Origin: Cepaea nemoralis
Lineage: Eukaryota > Mollusca > Gastropoda > Stylommatophora > Helicidae
NCBI GenBank assembly: GCA_014155875.1
Contig: JACEFZ010011719.1
Span: 292,501-356,500, forward strand
Reading direction: 5' to 3'
Length of the DNA stretch: 64,000 nucleotides
Under the pieces are notes generated by a model, which saw nothing but the letters and a program-made list of their open reading frames with translations, was not told where the DNA came from and did not search any database. Made by a program: the position numbers and the translations under genes. Position 1 is the first letter of the stretch. Each line of letters begins with the position of its first letter. Shown in pieces: positions 33,822 to 45,879 of the stretch.

Positions 33822-34522
33822 TGAAATTGGGTTTGCTACGAGGAAAATAATTATGGCTTTTGATGTAATAAATAGGGTGTGTTATGAGGAAAATAATTAT
33901 GGCTTTTGATGTAATAAATTGGGTTTGATATGAGGAAAATAATTATGGCTTTTGATGTAATAATTGGGTTTGATATGAGGAAAATAATGATGGCTTTTGA
34001 TGTAATAAATTGGATTTGATATAAGGAAAAAAATTATGGCTTTTGATGTAATAAATTGGGTTTGATATGAGGAAAATAAGTATGGCTTTTGATGTAATAA
34101 ATTGGTCTTGATATGAGGAAAATAATTATGGATTTTGATGTAATAATTTAGGTTTTATATAAGGAAAATAATTATGGATTTTGATGTAATAAATTGGGTT
34201 TGATATGAGGAAAGTAATTACGGCTTTTGATGTAATAAATTGGGTTTGATATGTGGAAAGTAATTATGGCTTTTGATGTAATAAATTGGGTTTGATATGA
34301 GGAAAATAATTATGGCTTTTGATGTAGTAAATTTGGTTTGATATGAGGAAAATAATTATGGCTTTAATTTAATAAATTGGGTTTGATATAAGGAAAATAA
34401 TTATGGCTTTTGATGTAATAAATTGTGTTTGATATGAGGAAAATAATTATGGCTTTTGATGTAATAAATTGGGTTTGATATGAGGAAAATAATTATGCCA
34501 TTTGATTTAATAAATTGGATCA
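33822..34522. repeat. 46-bp minisatellite, about 15 units
   Basis: Unit contains TTTGATATGAGGAAAATAAT then TATGGCTTTTGATGTAATAA. The duplicate at 23700-23765 has a single diverged unit at the same place. Confidence 0.9.
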
Positions 34523-34800
34523 CTGCCTTGATTGAATGCGGTATCTGATCAACTCTGCTCCAGAAATAGCGAAATTAAGTGTACGTTTGTGAAGATCATC
34601 ACTTAACACCTCAAATGTATTTCATACGTGGCTGTTTACTTGCTAGTTCAGCAAACGTGTCAGTTAGATGTTGGTTGATACTTCAGAAACCCGTGTCTTC
34701 TCGATCCAGAGAATCAGCGCCATGGGGGAATAAAGACGTGACGACGACTCCGTGTCAGCCTTGCCACGTCTTCTAGGATATTATGGTTTTCTGACAACAT
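34523..34800. repeat. Segmental duplication copy B, distal part
   Basis: Matches 23770-24050 over GCGGTATCTGATCAAC-like, GTGAAGATCATCACTTAAC, and CGTGACGACGACTCCGTG blocks. Confidence 0.8.
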
Positions 34801-34897
34801 GTCTCCTAATTCATCATCATCATGTGCTAGGACTTCTTACAATATGTCTTCCCAACATGATCATCATGTGGTAGGTTTCCTGACATCATGTCTTCCC

Positions 34898-34954
<57 letters not shown>

Positions 34955-35300
34955 GTGTGGTAGGTCCTCTGACAACATGTCTTCCCTTCATCATCATAAT
35001 CATATGGTAGGTCATCTGACATCATGTCTTCCCTTCATCATCATCATCATTATCATCATCATCATCATCATCATCATAATCATCATCATCATGTGGTAAT
35101 TCTTCTGACATCTTGTCTTCCCTTCATCATCATCATCATGTGGTAGGTCTTCTGACATCATGTCTTCCCTTCATCATCATCATGTGGTAGGTCCTGTGAC
35201 AGCATGTTTCCCCAACATCATCATCATGTGGTAGGTCTTCTGACAGCATGTCTCCCCAACATCATCGTCATGTGGTAGGTCATTTTTAGAACGTCGCTCT
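34801..35300. repeat. (CATCAT)n-containing tandem units
   Basis: About eight units of GTGGTAGGTCTTCTGACATC plus ATGTCTTCCC followed by CAT runs of different length (the longest about 70 bp, at 34898-34954). Confidence 0.9.
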
Positions 35301-35339
35301 TATAAAAGCCGGTTGAACACGTGTCTCGCTTCGTTGACC

Positions 35340-35855
35340 TCCCATAAATTATCATGTCATCAGATGCCCTCTCATGCCATCTCATGATCTATATTATACT
35401 CTCATGATCTATCTTACACTCGTATGCCCTCCCGTGATTTCTCTTACACGCTCATGCCCTCCCATGATCTCTCTTAAACGCTCATGACCTCTCATATACT
35501 CTCATGCCCTTTATTGCTCTCTCATAATCTCCTATGCACGATCTTGTACTCTCATGCACTCACATACCCTCTCTTGCTCTTCCATGCCCTCTCAAGCTCT
35601 CTCATGCCCTCTCATGCCCTTTCATGCCCTCTCATGCTCTTTCATGCCCTCTCATGCTCTTTCATGCTCTCGCATAACCCTCATGCACTCTCATACACCC
35701 TCATGCACTCTTATACGCTTTCTTGCATACACCCTCATGCAATCGCATGCACTCTGATTCCCCTTTGAGCACTCTCATACTCTCATAAACTCTCTTGCAC
35801 GCTCATACACTCTCATGCTCTCTCAAACATTCTCATACCCAATATGTCTGCAGTA
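35340..35855. repeat. CTCTCATGCC-type minisatellite
   Basis: Short 10-15 bp units built on CTCTCATGC with drift; open frames over it (67-94 codons) are artefacts. Confidence 0.85.
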
Positions 35856-35884
35856 TCATGTTTCAACTTAATGCTGATGCACCG

Positions 35885-35992
35885 TTACTGTTTCTTTCAG
35901 TAGCAATGTCTTCCACCGCTGTTCTTTCAGCAACCATGTCTTCTATCACTATTCTTTCAGTAACCATCTCTTCCATCAGTGTTCTTTCCAAG
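35885..35992. repeat. 33-bp tandem repeat, about 3 units
   Basis: Units share GTTCTTTCAG then CCATGTCTTCCA/T. In frame with an ORF of 68 codons, by chance. Confidence 0.75.
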
Positions 35993-36194
35993 ATACGGTA
36001 AGGTCTGTTTTCACCATAATGACGTCATTGCCAGCTGGCAAAAGTGTTCACGTCCGTCCACAGATCTGAGCCATTGGATTCTGGATCAACTCCACTGGTG
36101 ATCGTCCAATTCGTATTCTTAACCCGTGCAGTGAAACCCACAAACTCTGAGCTATAGCCTACAATGGGTGCCGTTGTGATATTCTATTATGATA

Positions 36195-36425
36195 ATTGTG
36201 TCACGTCTAGCGTGAGCCACGTGGTAATGTGGTTACACACCCGCCTCACACGCCAATGATCCGGATTTAGATCCCGGGTCCGATCGGGGATATGCACTAC
36301 TGACGAGCTCAAACGAGAGCGAAAAGCGAGTCTAGTAGTTTGAGTCCGACGTGGACAAGGCCCAAGGTTAGTACCTGAATACGATCAGCGTTGCCAGTAG
36401 TGAGTTGTGCTCAATCTTCATGCGT
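36195..36425 (+). mobile_element. SINE family C, full-length copy
   Basis: tRNA-like head with GTGGTAATGTGGTTACAC (A-box side) and GGATTTAGATCCCGG (B-box side), then GAGCTCAAACGAGAGCG, GTCCGACGTGGACAAGGC, and ATCAGCGTTGCCAGTAG. The other two copies (10500, 43636) share the 3' portion. Confidence 0.8.
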
Positions 36426-37054
36426 GTATATATTGTCACGTCATCTGGGTGTTTGTTTTCACTTATCAACTGTTGCATGGATGCCTCTGTTTCACCAGTT
36501 GTCCGTCCCTCACATCCTCAGTAAACCGTGACTATCACCCTATGCAAGACAACCTTGATGAGCCGCATGCATTGGCCCAGTCTTTTCCTCACACTGTGTC
36601 ACCATCTCACAGACATGTCTAGCCTGTTATCCTCCCACTCTTGTGTCCCGTAGTGTCATCTTAAGTCGCATGAAGAGGGTGATCCCTGTCCGCTGCGACC
36701 CGAAGGGACAGTTTTGCCTGGTGCACCTTGTGCCTATCATTTATGGAGGGCAGAGCAAGCATATGTGACACACACACACACACACACACAGAGCGCGCGC
36801 GCACACACACACACACATATCACACACACATACACACACACACATCAGCTAGCTGTGCGACATCGTCTGCAACCCAGACCACACCCAATGACCTGTATAA
36901 TTAACTGGTTGTTATCAGAATAAACAATTTGGTTGTTATCAGAATAAACAATCTCTGCTCCATGTCCGATGTGGCCTTCACATTGAGTTCCTTTCTGGCG
37001 TCTAATACCACCTCATCTTCGACGTAGTCCATGAGAGACCAACTTCTGACTAAT

Positions 37055-37055
<1 letters not shown>
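36426..37055. other. (CA)n at 36768-36845; no gene
   Basis: A CA run with GCGCGC interruption lies at 36768-36845. 36910-37040 on the minus strand reads WSLMDYVEDEVVLDARKELN, possibly a LINE scrap, not assignable. Confidence 0.45.
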
Positions 37056-37057
<2 letters not shown>

Positions 37058-37118
<61 letters not shown>

Positions 37119-37503
37119 CCTCTCTTTCTGTGTCATTATCTCTTTTTCTTTCTCTCACTCTCTCGTTCTGTTTCTATGTGGGTCTCTCTTATCTAACTTT
37201 CTCTCTCTCTCTTCGTCTTTCTGTCTCTCTGTGTGCCACCCCTTCTCTCTCTTTCTTTCTGTCTCTCTGTCTCTCTGTCTCTCTCTTTCACTTTCCCTCT
37301 CTCATTCACTCTTTTTTCTTTCTCTCATTCTCTCATTCTGTTTCTATGTGTGTCTCTCTTTGTCTCTCCTCTCTCTTTCTCTCTTCGTCTTTCTGTCTCT
37401 CTATGTGTCTCCCTTTCTCTCTCTCTTTCTTTCTGTCTGTGTGTGTGTCTCTTTCTCTCTTTCTGTATTATATGTCCCACTTTTCTCTCTTCTTTCTCTT
37501 CTT

Positions 37504-37534
<31 letters not shown>

Positions 37535-37800
37535 CTCGTGTTCTGTCACTGTTTTCTCTCTCTTCTTCTTTGTCTCTCTCGCTTTCTCTCATTCCCTTTC
37601 TCTCTCTCTCTCTTTCTCTCTCTATTTCACTCTCTCTCTTTCTCTCATTCCTTTTGTCTCTCTGTCTCTCAGTCTCTTTCTCTATCTTGCTCTCTCTCTC
37701 TGTTTTTCTCTCTCGTCTTCTCTGTCTCTCTCGCTTTCTCTCATTCGCTCTCTCTCTCTCTCTCTCTCTTTTACTTTCTCTTTCTCTCTTTCTCTTATTC

Positions 37801-37850
<50 letters not shown>

Positions 37851-38378
37851 CCACTCTGTCTTTCTCTTTGTGTCTCATTCCACCCTCTCTCTCTCTATCT
37901 CTCTCTCTATCTCTGGCTCTTTCACTCTCTCTGTCCTCTCTTTCTCTCATTCCCAATCTCTCTCTCGTTTTCTCTCTCTCTCTGTCTCTCTCTTTCACTT
38001 TATCTTTCTCTCTCTCTCTCTCTCTCACTCTCTTTTTTTCTCTCTCTCTTTCTAATTCTCTCTCTTTTTCTCTCCTCTCTCTATAAATCTCTCTGTCCAT
38101 CTCTCTCTTTAACTCTCTTTTTCTTTCTTTCTCTCATTCCCTTTCTCTCTCTCTTTCCCTCTCTCGCTCTTTCTCATTCTCTCTCTACTCTCTCTCTATC
38201 TCTCTCTGTCCCTCTCTCTCTAACTCTCTCTCTCTCTTTCGCTCTCTTTTTCTTTCTTTCTCTCATTCCCTTTCCCTTTCTCTCTTTCTCTCTCTCTCTT
38301 TCACTCTCTTTCTCTCATTCCCCATGTCTCTCTTTCTCTCTCTCTCTCTGTCACTTTCTCTTTCTCACATTTCCTGTA

Positions 38379-38417
<39 letters not shown>

Positions 38418-38528
38418 GTCACTTTCTCTTTCTCTCATTCCCTGTATATCTCTCTTTCCCTCTCTCTCTCTCTTTCTCATTCTCTCTCTTTCTCTCTTCT
38501 CTCTCTATCTCTATGTCCCTCTCTCTCT

Positions 38529-38568
<40 letters not shown>

Positions 38569-38597
38569 CACTATCTTTTTCTTTCTTTCTCTCATTC

Positions 38598-38639
<42 letters not shown>

Positions 38640-38784
38640 ACAATATCTTTCTCTCATTCCCCGTGCCTCTCTTTCTCTCTCTCTGTCACTTTCTCTTTCT
38701 CTAATACCCTGTATCTCTCTCTTTCTCTCTCTCTCTCCCTCACTATTTCATTGTCTCTTTCTCTCTCTTTTTCTCTCTCTCTTT

Positions 38785-38838
<54 letters not shown>

Positions 38839-38855
38839 TCTATGCGTCTCCAAGC
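37058..38855. repeat. Long pyrimidine array (CT/CTTT)n
   Basis: About 1.8 kb in which the plus strand is nearly all C and T, broken by short CATTCCC/CTGTCTCT motifs recurring roughly every 60-130 bp. Plus frames of Ser/Leu/Phe up to 556 codons and minus frames of Arg/Glu are artefacts. Confidence 0.95.
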
Positions 38856-38999
38856 AATTTCCTGCCATATATCTGTGGTGTGATATCACCACAACATGTT
38901 TAGACCTAACTTACACGCAGGAAAAGGTGCCAGTGTTTCCCTCACTTTTGAAGTCGACAAGCCCGAGAATCCACCCTCCCCGCCTCCCGCATCTGCAAG

Positions 39000-39046
<47 letters not shown>

Positions 39047-39280
39047 AACAATCTATCTAACCACTAAATATTTACATAGCTTATATAAGTAGTCAACTTC
39101 TTGATTAACTTACTAAATATCGTAGTAGCTTATTAACTAAGGTGTTAAAAAAATTTATTACTAAATTAACTGTTTAACTAATCAATTAATAAAGTAGTTA
39201 CCTAACTAACTAGCCACCCTATCAGTTGAACAGTCAATGCACTAACTAATTCACGCAGTAACTTACATATTAACTGGTTC
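38856..39280. repeat. (AT)n and AACTAACT-rich spacer
   Basis: AT dinucleotide run at 39002-39045; the rest is AT-rich with TAACTAAC words and no gene. Confidence 0.7.
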
Positions 39281-39284
39281 AATA

Positions 39285-39360
39285 AATGTATCCAGTGCCG
39301 TCCACCGGGCGCTGGAACGCAAATTATTCCTCCCCACGACGCTTGACGGCAGAAGTGGAA

Positions 39361-39408
<48 letters not shown>

Positions 39409-39410
39409 TA
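39285..39410 (+). mobile_element. Retroposon 3' scrap with (GAT)n tail
   Basis: A GC-richer block (CCGTCCACCGGGCGCTGG, CACGACGCTTGACGGCAG) directly followed by a 45-bp (GAT)n run, the arrangement seen at other LINE tails here. No coding motif. Confidence 0.4.
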
Positions 39411-41140
39411 AATGTATAAATATATAACTAACTACTTAGCTGACTGACTGACTAAATTTGTAATAACTGTAAATGAATTAGCCACTCTCACGTCTGCTGA
39501 TTTACTTCATGCCATCATTCTCGTTGATACCATCAATCCATGTTCAAAAACAAACATTTTGTATTTTTTTACTGATAAAATAAACAAAGTAAACTTGCAT
39601 TATCCGTACATCTTGATAGAGTAGGCAATCTGCAGTGTGTCTTTTTATTTCTGTACAGCTTATTTTGCACTCTTACTGAACACAATTTTCGTGGCGTCGA
39701 CGTTGCCCGTTGCTATCCGCTATCAGTTGTCCGCTATTATATAAAGGAGATAGACGTCTTTGTGTATGAATGTCAAGAAGCTGTATTCTGTTTCTGGAAG
39801 ACATAACTGTCTTGATAACTCGATGAAGAATTATTCTATACTTGAGATAAGGCTATACCCTACGATCCTGGTTCGTTGACCCGATCGGAAAATCAGTTGT
39901 TGTTTTTGTTAAATATGTGAATGAACGTGATGTCATCACATTTCTCCTCATCTATGTCAATGGTCCATTAGGCCGGGTGGAGACATGCATATACGTTCTT
40001 CAACATTCTATTATAGGTAGTTTTCTTAGGCTTTTCAATGCCCTAAAGCTTGTTAGAGGTAGACGATCACAATAAAACAATTGAAATCTAATTCTACCGG
40101 CGAACAGAAAACGACTGACTCCTTTCCCGGGAGCGGGCAGGGCAGGGGGAGGGGTGTTAGTGAAACGCATCTTTCCTTCATTAAGTAGCGTGCCGTAACC
40201 AGGAGCTTACTTTTTTCTTCGTTCCTCGGGGTACTTTGGTCTCTGGTGTCCTTACTAACTATGAGAGTTGGTAAGGAGAGGAAGATGAATTACTATTCAC
40301 TGCTATGATTCTATGAAGTATTCTTACAAATGTCCATGATTCTTCATCATAAATCATTCTTGGAAAACTATCAAGCGTCAGTAGGTATGTGGTCTGTTGT
40401 GGCAGATCGCCTTCGATCTGTACTTTTAGATCTGAGACAGATATTGAGTATTATGAGAGTGATAGCTGAGAGGTGTAGATGAAAAGTAGGATATAGCAGG
40501 GGGTACTCACGACGGTTCTTGTTTTGTATCTCGTCCAGATCCCACCTTTGTTTTTTATTTAATTGGTACTGATTCTAAATGCTAGGTGAAGATATCAACG
40601 CCTGCCAGTATTTAACGTGTGTGAAAGAGAGCTGAAACCGGGTACCGTAACCCTAGGAGAACTGCTCACCACGTGTCCATGTGAAGATTGTGTTGTTCAT
40701 ATAATCAACGCCGTCTTTGTCTACACTTTCATCATCATCAGATCAGGGGAGAGGAGAATTTTTCTGGTGAATCTGTTTGCTAGATTTCCAAGTTTAAACA
40801 CCCGTGTACATTCACTAAAATCATACTACTGTAACATGTCTTCATGATGAGTTTCGTGGCCAAACAACACCACGTGTATTGCTGACATATCTCTTCATGA
40901 ACTTAAAGATATAATTCTCATCACTCTTCTCATTAGTGTCAAGTATTCATAAATTAAAGATTATTTTCTTATACCTATGATACTGTCTCTAGTAATTCAC
41001 AGAGTGAGTGCGAATGTGTGCCCCTATCAGTTGCCCTAGGTCTGACTCATTTCTTGATGTGTGTGGTTGTCTGAGATATCTATCTGTCGCAGTCTTCTTT
41101 ATTTAGTGATCAACATTCCCCTAGGTATGGTCATCCTGTT
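39411..41140. other. No gene seen
   Basis: About 1.7 kb of unique-looking AT-rich DNA without long frames. If an upstream exon of the gene at 47842 exists in the window it could lie here or nearer, but I could not identify one. Confidence 0.45.
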
Positions 41141-41154
41141 AGCGTCTCTGCTGA

Positions 41155-41163
41155 GAGCGAGAG

Positions 41164-41235
<72 letters not shown>

Positions 41236-41240
41236 GTACA
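41155..41240. repeat. (GA)n microsatellite
   Basis: GA dinucleotide run, nearly pure. Confidence 0.95.
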
Positions 41241-41635
41241 TATTAGCTTAAACACTCTATTATCGGGGAATAAGAAACCGATACTCCCCTAGGAAACTGT
41301 AACACTAACCAACTAGCTGAACAAACTATAACTAACTAAGTAACACATTGACTGACTCAATCTAACGCACGTGAAATCGATAACGCACATCACACGCACG
41401 CGCACACGCACACACACACACACACACATATACACTCACACAGACACTCTCACACAATCGCTTATTTACCAACATTTACATTCTTTGACAAAACCACCCT
41501 GAACAAAAGGCCTGTTCATGACCACCAGCTGGTACACAATCAGGGCAGAATTAAATAACAAAATGTCGCAGCCGTAAATGCTCGGATTATTAACCACTTT
41601 CCTATGTTGCTCTTGTGTTACCGTCCTTATTGCAA
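41240..41635. other. (CA)n at 41396-41432; no gene
   Basis: Short CA run; otherwise no recognised feature. Confidence 0.5.
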
Positions 41636-41639
41636 TTAG

Positions 41640-42245
41640 GCAAAGTACCGTTTAACAGGAGAACTGGTACAGTGTTTGTTTAGTTTAGTAAACACGTAAT
41701 TACCTCAATTATCTAACATATTTTTAGTGTATCGCCAGGGTAAGGATAGAGATGGATAGATGTTTTAGTATATCGCCAAAGTATGGATAGAGATCAGGTT
41801 GCTGTGGAACTACAAACCGAACTCAATCGCATAAGTACTTGGTGTATTGAGGCTGGGGCAATGGTCAACCCAACAAAGGCAACAGTGACTTGGTTCTCGT
41901 TGAATAATCATATTGTCAACACTCCAACACCAACTGTAAATCTGTGTGATACCACATCGATTTAGTTACATAAACACGTACTTACCTCAATTATTTAACA
42001 TATTGCATGTATCCGTAAAGTATTGTTAAACCAGAAAACTAATACATTATGTGTTTAGTTATATAAACACATGCTTACATCTATTAGGTAACATATTGCA
42101 TGATGCATCGGTAAAGTACTGTTTAACCCTAGAACTGGTACAGTGTGTGTTTAGTTAAATAAACTCGTACTTACCTCTATTAGGTATCAGATTGCATGAT
42201 GTATCGATGAAGTACGGTTTAACCGAGAATTGGTACAGTGTTTTT
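41640..42245. repeat. Degenerate tandem repeat of about 110 bp, 4 units
   Basis: Units share TAAACACGTACTTACCTC, TAACATATTGCATG and AACTGGTACAGTGTG blocks. The first unit is interrupted by a LINE fragment at 41745-41962. Confidence 0.75.
41745..41962 (+). mobile_element. I/Nimb-like LINE RT fragment
   Basis: Reads DRDQVAVELQTELNRISTWC and then NPTKATVTWFSLNNHIV, matching the region just after FADD in the LINE at 29372 (DREQTAQELQVTVDKVIDWC, HPEKAAVLWCSLDNRIV). About 60 codons only. Confidence 0.8.
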
Positions 42246-42310
42246 AAGCTTAATAACAACAACAACAACACCAACAACAACAACAACAGCAACAACAACA
42301 ACAACAAAAC
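42246..42310. repeat. (AAC)n microsatellite
   Basis: AAC trinucleotide run that on the minus strand is the GTT-type tail of the retroposon end at 42310. Confidence 0.9.
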
Positions 42311-42430
42311 TTTATTTTAAAAGGGTTAAAAATTGGGCACGCAGGCCCCTAACATTCTGCCCTTTTATCACTGTATAAACACACGAAGAACACTCTTTCA
42401 GGCATTGAGCGGTTTTGGGTATATGGCGCA
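42310..42430 (-). mobile_element. Retroposon 3' end, family E (copy with GTT tail)
   Basis: Minus strand reads GGGCAGAATGTTAG, GGGCCTGCGTGCCCAATTT, TTTTAAAATAAAG, then (TTG)n. It abuts the 18-bp minisatellite on its 5' side. Confidence 0.7.
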
Positions 42431-42765
42431 TACTTGAATAGGTCAGTCGCCATCGATAGGTCAATCGTCATCGATAGGTCAGTCGCCATCGATAGGTCAG
42501 TCGTCATCGATAGGTCAGTCGTCATCGATAGGTCAGTTGTCATCCATAGGTCAGTCGTCATCCATAGGTCAGTTGTCATCCATAGGTCAGTCGTCATCCA
42601 TAGGTCAGTGTCATCGACAAGTCAGTTGTCATTGATAGGTCAGTCGTCATCCATAGGTCAGTGTCATCGATAGGTCAGTTGTCATCGATAGGTCAGTCGT
42701 CATCCATAGGTCAGTCGTCATCGATAGGTCAATCGATCGATAGGTCAGTAAAGGTCCCCTTTACA
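42430..42765. repeat. 18-bp minisatellite, about 18 units
   Basis: Unit ATAGGTCAGTCGTCATCG with A/G and C/T variants. 18 bp is six codons, so both strands carry open periodic frames (DRSVVI on plus, MTTDLW/S on minus). Confidence 0.9.
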
Positions 42766-43029
42766 CGTCTCAAAGCTCAATGGACACATGGTGCCAGATC
42801 CATATTTCTGTGGCCCCAGCGACACTGCCTGGATGGTGTGATCATTGGCCGATCTTTATTTCCCAAAACATTTCCTGGTACACATTCTAGACTAGGGCAA
42901 CCTGGTGTGTGTGTGCGTGTGTGCGTATGCGAGCGCGATCGTGTGTGTGTGGTGTTTAAGTATGATACAACATCTAGTTTGAGAAATGAGGTGCAACAAT
43001 TGATTCACGACAATTCATGACTAGGTGAT

Positions 43030-43290
43030 TGAATCGTCTACACGATGGCTCTGTGCTAAGAGGTAAAAGAAGGGTCTAGGAGTTCGTGGCGAAGGTTGAT
43101 GGACGGTTATTGGTGCAGGAGAGACCGGCATATGATACCACATCTAGTCTGAGAATGTAGATGGAGGCGGTGACAGAGGCGTTCCGCTGGCTGGAGGACA
43201 AAGACTACACATAAATCGTGATTGTAAAGGATTCACAAAGTATGAAGAGAAAGCTGCAGGCGGGCATGCTTTGGGACAGGGTGCCATACT
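43030..43290 (+). mobile_element. RNase H fragment of an I/Nimb-like LINE
   Basis: Reads MEAVTEAFRWLEDKDYT, stop, then KDSQSMKRKLQAGM, the E and D blocks of the RNase H seen at 9752-10258. Decayed. Confidence 0.7.
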
Positions 43291-43374
43291 TCCATTCATG
43301 AATAATAAATAGAGCATATGTTAGATATATTCCTTAGAGCATGCTGTTGTGGTTGAAAACATGTAGGCGGATAG

Positions 43375-43450
43375 ATGCGTGTGTGTGTGCGTGCGAGCGT
43401 GCGTGCGTGCGTGTGTGTGTGTGTGTGTCTGTGTGTGTGTGTGTGTGTGA
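43375..43450. repeat. (GT)n/(GTGC)n microsatellite
   Basis: GT run with GTGCGTGC interruptions. Confidence 0.9.
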
Positions 43451-43635
43451 TAACGCCGGGAACTCTAAAATATTAAGAACAGTAAAGCAAATTAATAAGA
43501 TGTAATTAATTGTCAAACTAGAATTACAATTACCTCTGACAGTTCTGCTGACATGTTTTGCGTAGATTTAAGAAAAAAAAGAGGCATAGAATGCAACCAA
43601 CATACATACAGCTTTGATTTATATGGATATTTCGG

Positions 43636-43775
43636 GATGTGAGCTTTGAAGATTGCGCACAACCAGCTACTGGCAACGCTGATCGTTTTCCTGTACGAAC
43701 CTTAGGTCTTGTCGACGTCCGATTGAATGCACTGCACTCGATTTTCGCTCTTGTTTGAGCTCGTCATTACTTTGA
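43636..43775 (-). mobile_element. SINE family C, copy 3
   Basis: Reverse complement of the 3' part of 36195-36425: CTACTGGCAACGCTGATCG, CTTGTCGACGTCCGA and TTCGCTCTTGTTTGAGCTC. Confidence 0.75.
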
Positions 43776-43930
43776 GCTGCTTGATTTTGTAAGTAGTTTG
43801 ACCTAGACATTAGTTTGAGCTCGACATTAGTTTGAATTCGACATTAGTTTGAGTTCGTCAGTAGTTTTAGCTCGTCAACAGTTTGATCTCGTCTGTAGTT
43901 TGAGCTCTTCGGTAGCTTTAGAGTTTGTGT
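43775..43930. repeat. 18-20 bp minisatellite adjoining SINE C
   Basis: About seven units of GACATTAGTTTGAGCTC-like sequence. The unit resembles the GAGCTC/GTAGTTTGAG sequence of the adjacent SINE. Confidence 0.8.
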
Positions 43931-44008
43931 GTGTTTTTTAATACGCAAAGGACCCTTGTGCAAGCCACAAGTCATATATGATGTTTAACTCTTGAAATGA
44001 GCTCTTGA

Positions 44009-44480
44009 ATGAGCATGCTCAAGAGGATAGAGACGAGGTGGATCCGAAGAGCGTGGTTGCTGTCTCTGGAGTGGTCTCGGGTGGCAAAGATTAGTTTCAT
44101 CTTCGTGCCAGTGCATGCGGGAGTACAAGGAAATGAACTGGCTGACAAGCTCGCAGGTATCGCTTATGTGGGGGGCGGACGCGCCATGGACCAGGCTGAC
44201 ATTCTGAATGCACTACGAGAAGTAAGACTTTCGTGAAAACCAAGTGATGACTGCGAATCTATAACCATGGTCAGACTGCGAGAACCGCAAAGTAAAAGAG
44301 GTGTGGCCAAACAAGAAAACAACGCAGGAAGCCAAAGAAGATTGATAAACCAGCACATAACTGGCGTCGTTAGCCGCTACACGCTGCGGGATTTGCTGAG
44401 GAGGGGATCCGAGCACTTATGGACTGAAAGATTCGATGTGCAATGAAGATGATCTGTCGACTAACTAACTAACTAGAGCA
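44009..44480 (+). pseudogene. I/Nimb-like LINE 3' end with RNase H
   Basis: Reads SMLKRIETRWIRRAW, then IFVPVHAGVQGNELADKLAG (C-terminal RNase H with HAG and N.LAD), then, after a stop at about 44236, LRDLLRRGSEHLWTER. The tail is (AACT)n at 44460-44475. Confidence 0.8.
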
Positions 44481-45370
44481 ACTCATCTCTTAATGTATGA
44501 TGTGGTAAAAACCAAAAGGCACACGGTTGAAAGTTAAATAAAATGACATCTTTTGGGGAATTAAATTGCAACATTTAAATCACTTCACTTTGACGGATAA
44601 GCGGACGATCCGTAACAACATTGGAGTTTTGTCTGCTTATTTGATATTTTTATTTCCGTCGCTCATTTACAGAGCTGACTGCTAGATGTGATGTGTAGAT
44701 TTAGTGTGGAATGCGTTCGCGTTCACCCGTCGTGTTCCATCCGCATGCTAGAAAAATGACCGGTAGCTGATTTCTGAACTATGTGGTTTTCCTTATGCAG
44801 TAATGCGTGTGAACATGATGGTTTTTTCTCTAGTGACTGTTGCTTCATTCAACGATGAACTTTAGTTCTAGTCTCATACGGTTGTCTTGGCATTCTGGCA
44901 GCATCCTTATACATACATGCGTGAGCGCGCTGTTGGTTGTGTCGGAACAGCTATCTCTTTCACTTTTCACATGGGGAAGTGAAGAAAATTGTGTATGCTT
45001 TTCGCTGGTACAGGAAAGAAGCAGTTAAGGGGTACACTGCTAATATGAAGTGAGAACGCAATTAACTAGTTGAAACAATAATATTCCATCATGGTTCCAA
45101 ATGTCAACAGAAAACAAAGACCATTAGTAACACATTATAAAATTATCCGCAGAGAAACCTAAAACGGTGCACAATTAATAATATCCGGTGGTCATGTTGA
45201 AATGTCAGGCTTGTAGCAATGGGTGTATTTATTGTCTTCGTGGCCCTGCAATATAGAATAGATTCCATGTGCCTCAAAGAATTGTTAGGATGCAGATTTC
45301 AGCAATGGTAACACTGTGTTTGTTTTAATATATTGTTTTAGGACGTTACACAAAGCCATATATCTATCTG
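44481..45370. other. No gene seen
   Basis: No recognised repeats or domains; a 62-codon plus frame at 44840 is hydrophobic at its start but has no splice support. Confidence 0.45.
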
Positions 45371-45393
45371 TTTGCCCATGTATGTATGTATGA

Positions 45394-45712
<319 letters not shown>

Positions 45713-45719
45713 TACTAGA

Positions 45720-45805
45720 AATGATGTAAATGGTTAATGTAAGACGGCAATGGGTGCCCAACTTTTGACTTTTCAAAAATAAAATTGGTTTGTATGTTTG
45801 TTGTA
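45720..45805 (+). mobile_element. Retroposon 3' end, family E (short copy)
   Basis: GGTTAATGTAAGACGGC, GGGTGCCCAACTTTTGAC, TTCAAAAATAAAATTGG. Adjoins the ATCT/GTCT array on its 5' side. The most diverged copy. Confidence 0.55.
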
Positions 45806-45879
45806 TCCAACTGTCTGTCTGTCTCCCAGCGCCCCTGTCAGCGTGTCCACCTGCCTCTCTGTCTGCCTATTCAATAATA

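Noticed and set aside
37031..38903. 351- and 556-codon Ser/Leu/Phe frames
   Set aside because: Pure by-products of the CT array; all plus frames are open and composition is fixed by the repeat.
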